Shown in pieces: positions 61,498 to 64,000 of a stretch of 64,000 bases of DNA. Origin of the DNA: Rheinheimera soli (GTDB lineage: Bacteria; Pseudomonadota; Gammaproteobacteria; Enterobacterales; Alteromonadaceae); contig NZ_JAJOYU010000020.1 in assembly GCF_021290985.1 (NCBI RefSeq), forward strand, positions 1 to 64,000, written 5' to 3'. Both the position numbers and the translations under genes were made by a program. The notes beneath the pieces are model-generated. The model saw only the letters and a list, made by a program, of their open reading frames with translations. It was not told where the DNA came from and ran no database searches. Numbering within the stretch: position 1 is the stretch's first letter; the number at the start of each line of letters is the position of its first letter.

Positions 61498-64000
61498 TTG
61501 AATCATTTGTATCTACAGTGCATCAGGCTGCTGGCATTTGTTATTCCTGCGCTGCTGATGTTCACAGTGGCAGCCACTGAACAAAAAATTGAAAAACTAT
61601 CGGTGTACAGCAGGTTAGCCAATCCGCAAATTTACAGTGTGGCCAAAGATCATCAAGGCTTCTTATGGTTCGGCACAACGGACGGGCTGAAACGTTATGA
61701 TGGTTATCAGTTTATATCCTTTCAGCATGAGCCAGACCAGCCAGGTTCCCTGTCGAATAATAATGTTGGGGTGATGCTGCATGATTCACAAAGCAGGCTT
61801 TGGGTAGGTACCTGGGGTGGCGGACTGAATTTGTACCAGCCACAAAGTCAGACCTTCCGGCATTTTCGCCACGACCCGCAATCGGCAAGTTCCTTAGGCG
61901 CAGACAGAGTACAATCCCTGTTTGAAAGTAAATCCGGTGAGATATGGGTTGGCACCAATGGCGGTGGCTTAAATTTATATCAGCCACAAAGCGACACTTT
62001 TAAAAGTTACACTCATGATCCTGCTGATCCGCAGAGTATTGGCAACAACAGGATTTGGGGCTTAGCGGAAGACAGCAAACAGAATTTATGGGTTGCAACT
62101 ACGGATGGTTTGTATCGATTTAACGCTGAGCAGCAGCACTTTCATAAATATGGTGTAGCCGAAGGCTCTTTGGATCATCCTGAAGTACGCTCTATTTTTA
62201 TCGACGCCCAAGATCAGCTCTGGGTTTCTACCCGCTTGAGTTTCGGCCGCTTTGATCCGGTCAGCAACAGCTATCAGCGCTATGCATTACCTGATGGTGA
62301 ACTGCCCAGCGTAAATAGCATGACGGCTCAGGGAGATGTACTTATTCTGGCGACTCTGGCCGGGGTCTATCATTTTAATACCAAAGACAAAAGCTTTAGC
62401 CCTGCGGCATTAAATGGTGACTGGTCTTTGCTCGGCAACCATGACGTGCGCCAGGTGCAGCTCGACTCTACGGGGCTTTTATGGGCAGCCACCCGTTATG
62501 CTGGTGTGGTGAAAGTATTTCCACGCTTGCCCGCTTTTGAAGCCTGGAACAACTACTTAAGCCACAGGCCGCTGTCTGGTTTGTATTCTCAGGTGCAAAG
62601 TATGATCGCAAGGCCTGATGGCGGTTTATGGCTGGGCACAGGCAAAGGTTTAATTGCATTTGATGGCAAACAGCAGTTCAGTCCCTTCACTTCAGACAGC
62701 TTTCCAGGCCAGTTCACCCGCTTTCTCATTAAAACCATGGCTTATGACAGTCAAGACCAGCTTTATATCAACACAGATTCCGGCCTGTACAAACTGGATC
62801 CACAACAACTGCAAATCCAACAACTGTCTCTGGACTGGATGACGTTAGCCGGAGATGGCATAGAGTCGTTGGCGGTGGATAAAGAAGATCAGCTCTGGCT
62901 GGTGCTGTCCTCCACTCATCAACTGGTACGTTGGGATCCAAAAACCAATACCACTGCCTACTTTTTAAAGGACGTAGATCCGGTCTTCAGTTTTGTTGAC
63001 CAGCAAAATGAAATTTGGGTTGCCACGCTAGGAGACGGCACCTATCGCATTTCAGCCGATCGCAAACAGATTTCACATTTTTTACCTGCGACCAGTCAGA
63101 GTCTGAGCAATACCAATCTGAGCACTGCCAGTGTCCTTGCCATACAACAAGCCGATGCGGATAGCTTGTGGTTTGCCACCAGCCAGGGGGTAGACCTTTA
63201 CTCGAAGAAAACCGGTAAAGTGACTCACTTTAAACACGTGATCGAAGGCGAAGTCATTTCAGTGCAATCCATGGCGCTGGATACGTCAGGCATGTTGTGG
63301 CTGGCGACCTCTCATGGTGTGTCCCGGCTGGATCCGGATACGGGAATATTTAACTACTTCACTACCAATGATGGCTTAAGCAGCAATGGTTTTTTACCCC
63401 GCTCCGTGACCCAAACCCCGGATGGACGGATCTTTTTTGGCAGTGTTGAAGGCATCACTGCTGTGCATCCATCTCAAGTCCTGGTTAATGAAATGCCGCC
63501 TCCGGTGGTCATTACTTCAGTCAAAATTGATGGTAAACATCAGCCTTTTCCATTGCCCGAATTAATTGAAGTTGCAGCTGATTTTAAAAATTTAAGCATT
63601 GATTTTGCCGCTCTGGATTTTCAGGCCACTGAAGACAACAGATATCAAACCCGATTAGTGGGTTATGACGATCAATGGAGCAACAGAACGCCCGAACATA
63701 AGGTTAACTATGGCCGTCTGCCGCCAGGTGACTATCAGTTTGAAGTGCTGGGCAGCAATAACCATGGCGTCTGGAACCCAAGTCCACAGCGGCTGAAACT
63801 AAAAATATTACCGCCCTGGTACCAAACCACTGTGTTTTTAGTCGCAGCACCGCTGACGCTGGCACTGTTGATCTTTTTCTGGTTCAGAGCCAGAACCCTG
63901 GCTCAGCAAAAACGCGAGCAGCATTTAACCGAACAGGTCAGTCGACGCACTAAGGATATTTTGTTGCTGGGCGAACTGGGCAAAGAGATAGCCGCTACTT
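61498..64000 (+). CDS. Beta-propeller (Reg_prop/Y_Y_Y) membrane sensor, truncated by the window
   Basis: Open to the window end, at least 834 codons. The TTG start at 61498 is preceded by GGAGAG at 6 nt and is directly after an in-frame stop. A signal peptide (FVIPALLMFTVAAT) is followed by two-component-regulator propeller repeats (VAKDHQGFLWFGTTDGLKRYDG, LWVGTWGGGLNLY, IWVGTNGGGLNLY, LWVATTDGLYRF), the Y_Y_Y domain (VGYDDQWSNRTPEHKVNYGRLPPGDYQFEVLGSNNHG), one TM helix near residues 776-797, and the start of a coiled coil. The output is beyond the window; histidine kinase or GGDEF are both common in this family. Confidence 0.9.
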   Translation, partial: MNHLYLQCIRLLAFVIPALLMFTVAATEQKIEKLSVYSRLANPQIYSVAKDHQGFLWFGTTDGLKRYDGYQFISFQHEPDQPGSLSNNNVGVMLHDSQSRLWVGTWGGGLNLYQPQSQTFRHFRHDPQSASSLGADRVQSLFESKSGEIWVGTNGGGLNLYQPQSDTFKSYTHDPADPQSIGNNRIWGLAEDSKQNLWVATTDGLYRFNAEQQHFHKYGVAEGSLDHPEVRSIFIDAQDQLWVSTRLSFGRFDPVSNSYQRYALPDGELPSVNSMTAQGDVLILATLAGVYHFNTKDKSFSPAALNGDWSLLGNHDVRQVQLDSTGLLWAATRYAGVVKVFPRLPAFEAWNNYLSHRPLSGLYSQVQSMIARPDGGLWLGTGKGLIAFDGKQQFSPFTSDSFPGQFTRFLIKTMAYDSQDQLYINTDSGLYKLDPQQLQIQQLSLDWMTLAGDGIESLAVDKEDQLWLVLSSTHQLVRWDPKTNTTAYFLKDVDPVFSFVDQQNEIWVATLGDGTYRISADRKQISHFLPATSQSLSNTNLSTASVLAIQQADADSLWFATSQGVDLYSKKTGKVTHFKHVIEGEVISVQSMALDTSGMLWLATSHGVSRLDPDTGIFNYFTTNDGLSSNGFLPRSVTQTPDGRIFFGSVEGITAVHPSQVLVNEMPPPVVITSVKIDGKHQPFPLPELIEVAADFKNLSIDFAALDFQATEDNRYQTRLVGYDDQWSNRTPEHKVNYGRLPPGDYQFEVLGSNNHGVWNPSPQRLKLKILPPWYQTTVFLVAAPLTLALLIFFWFRARTLAQQKREQHLTEQVSRRTKDILLLGELGKEIAAT

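Overview
This 64 kb window is chromosomal DNA from a free-living gammaproteobacterium. The gene repertoire (TonB-dependent receptors, an SSS-type sugar symporter beside galKTEM, many c-di-GMP proteins, a YghU homologue, OmpW, an AarF-type kinase) and the moderate GC suggest an aquatic Rheinheimera/Alteromonadales-type organism. That placement is inferred from gene content only. No rRNA, tRNA, CRISPR array, complete IS element or phage module was seen.

Layout. 1-11.1 kb: OmpW porin, an OmpR-type two-component pair, a small secreted protein, a phosphate-selective-type porin with a convincing Pho box and promoter, a phosphoethanolamine transferase, a TonB-dependent receptor and a PAS-GGDEF cyclase. 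11.2-18.3 kb: a TetR repressor divergent from an RND efflux operon (adaptor, pump, outer-membrane channel), with three copies of one operator-like motif between them. 18.4-22.1 kb: a PepSY membrane protein with a Fur-box-like promoter, its overlapping CxxC partner, a secreted alpha/beta hydrolase and a GAF-GGDEF cyclase. 22.3-24.8 kb: an ECF42-type operon (SnoaL-like protein, two DGPF/YciI proteins plus a 24-codon relic of a third, and the sigma factor), preceded by a TGTCGA...CGA promoter.

24.8-27.1 kb holds the most notable element: a complete retron on the minus strand. It has an msr-msd RNA with 9-nt a1/a2 repeats, branching G context, two msr hairpins and a long msd hairpin, then a nucleoside-deoxyribosyltransferase-like/winged-helix effector, then a retron reverse transcriptase with NAxxH, YADD and VTG motifs. 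It abuts the last ~38 codons of a lost RecQ-phosphoribosyltransferase gene whose stop codon still overlaps the start of the dprA-like gene. This implies that the retron replaced most of a RecQ-PRTase/DprA module.

28.4-32.4 kb: a succinate-semialdehyde-type dehydrogenase, then an accessory patch (CigR-like protein, Phd/RelE toxin-antitoxin pair, unknown membrane-anchored protein) bracketed by two mosaic palindromic repeats. 32.6-49.6 kb: a large minus-strand beta-galactoside utilisation locus. A TonB receptor with a LacI-type operator in its promoter would import oligosaccharide; a lipoprotein GH2 beta-galactosidase and a secreted GH5 enzyme would release galactose; SSS and MFS transporters would carry sugars inward; GalM-GalK-GalT-GalE is the Leloir pathway; a LacI-family regulator closes the locus.

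49.9-64 kb: signalling and miscellaneous genes. These are a four-CBS/PAS/GGDEF/EAL protein overlapping an AarF-like kinase tail to tail, an unknown 215-aa protein, six 50-bp tandem hairpin repeats, a cold-shock protein, a lone receiver protein, a leucine-rich-repeat protein kinase, a glycine-zipper lipoprotein, YghU, a FemAB-like acyltransferase, a double-receiver regulator with a Glu in place of the first phospho-Asp, and a beta-propeller sensor cut by the window end.
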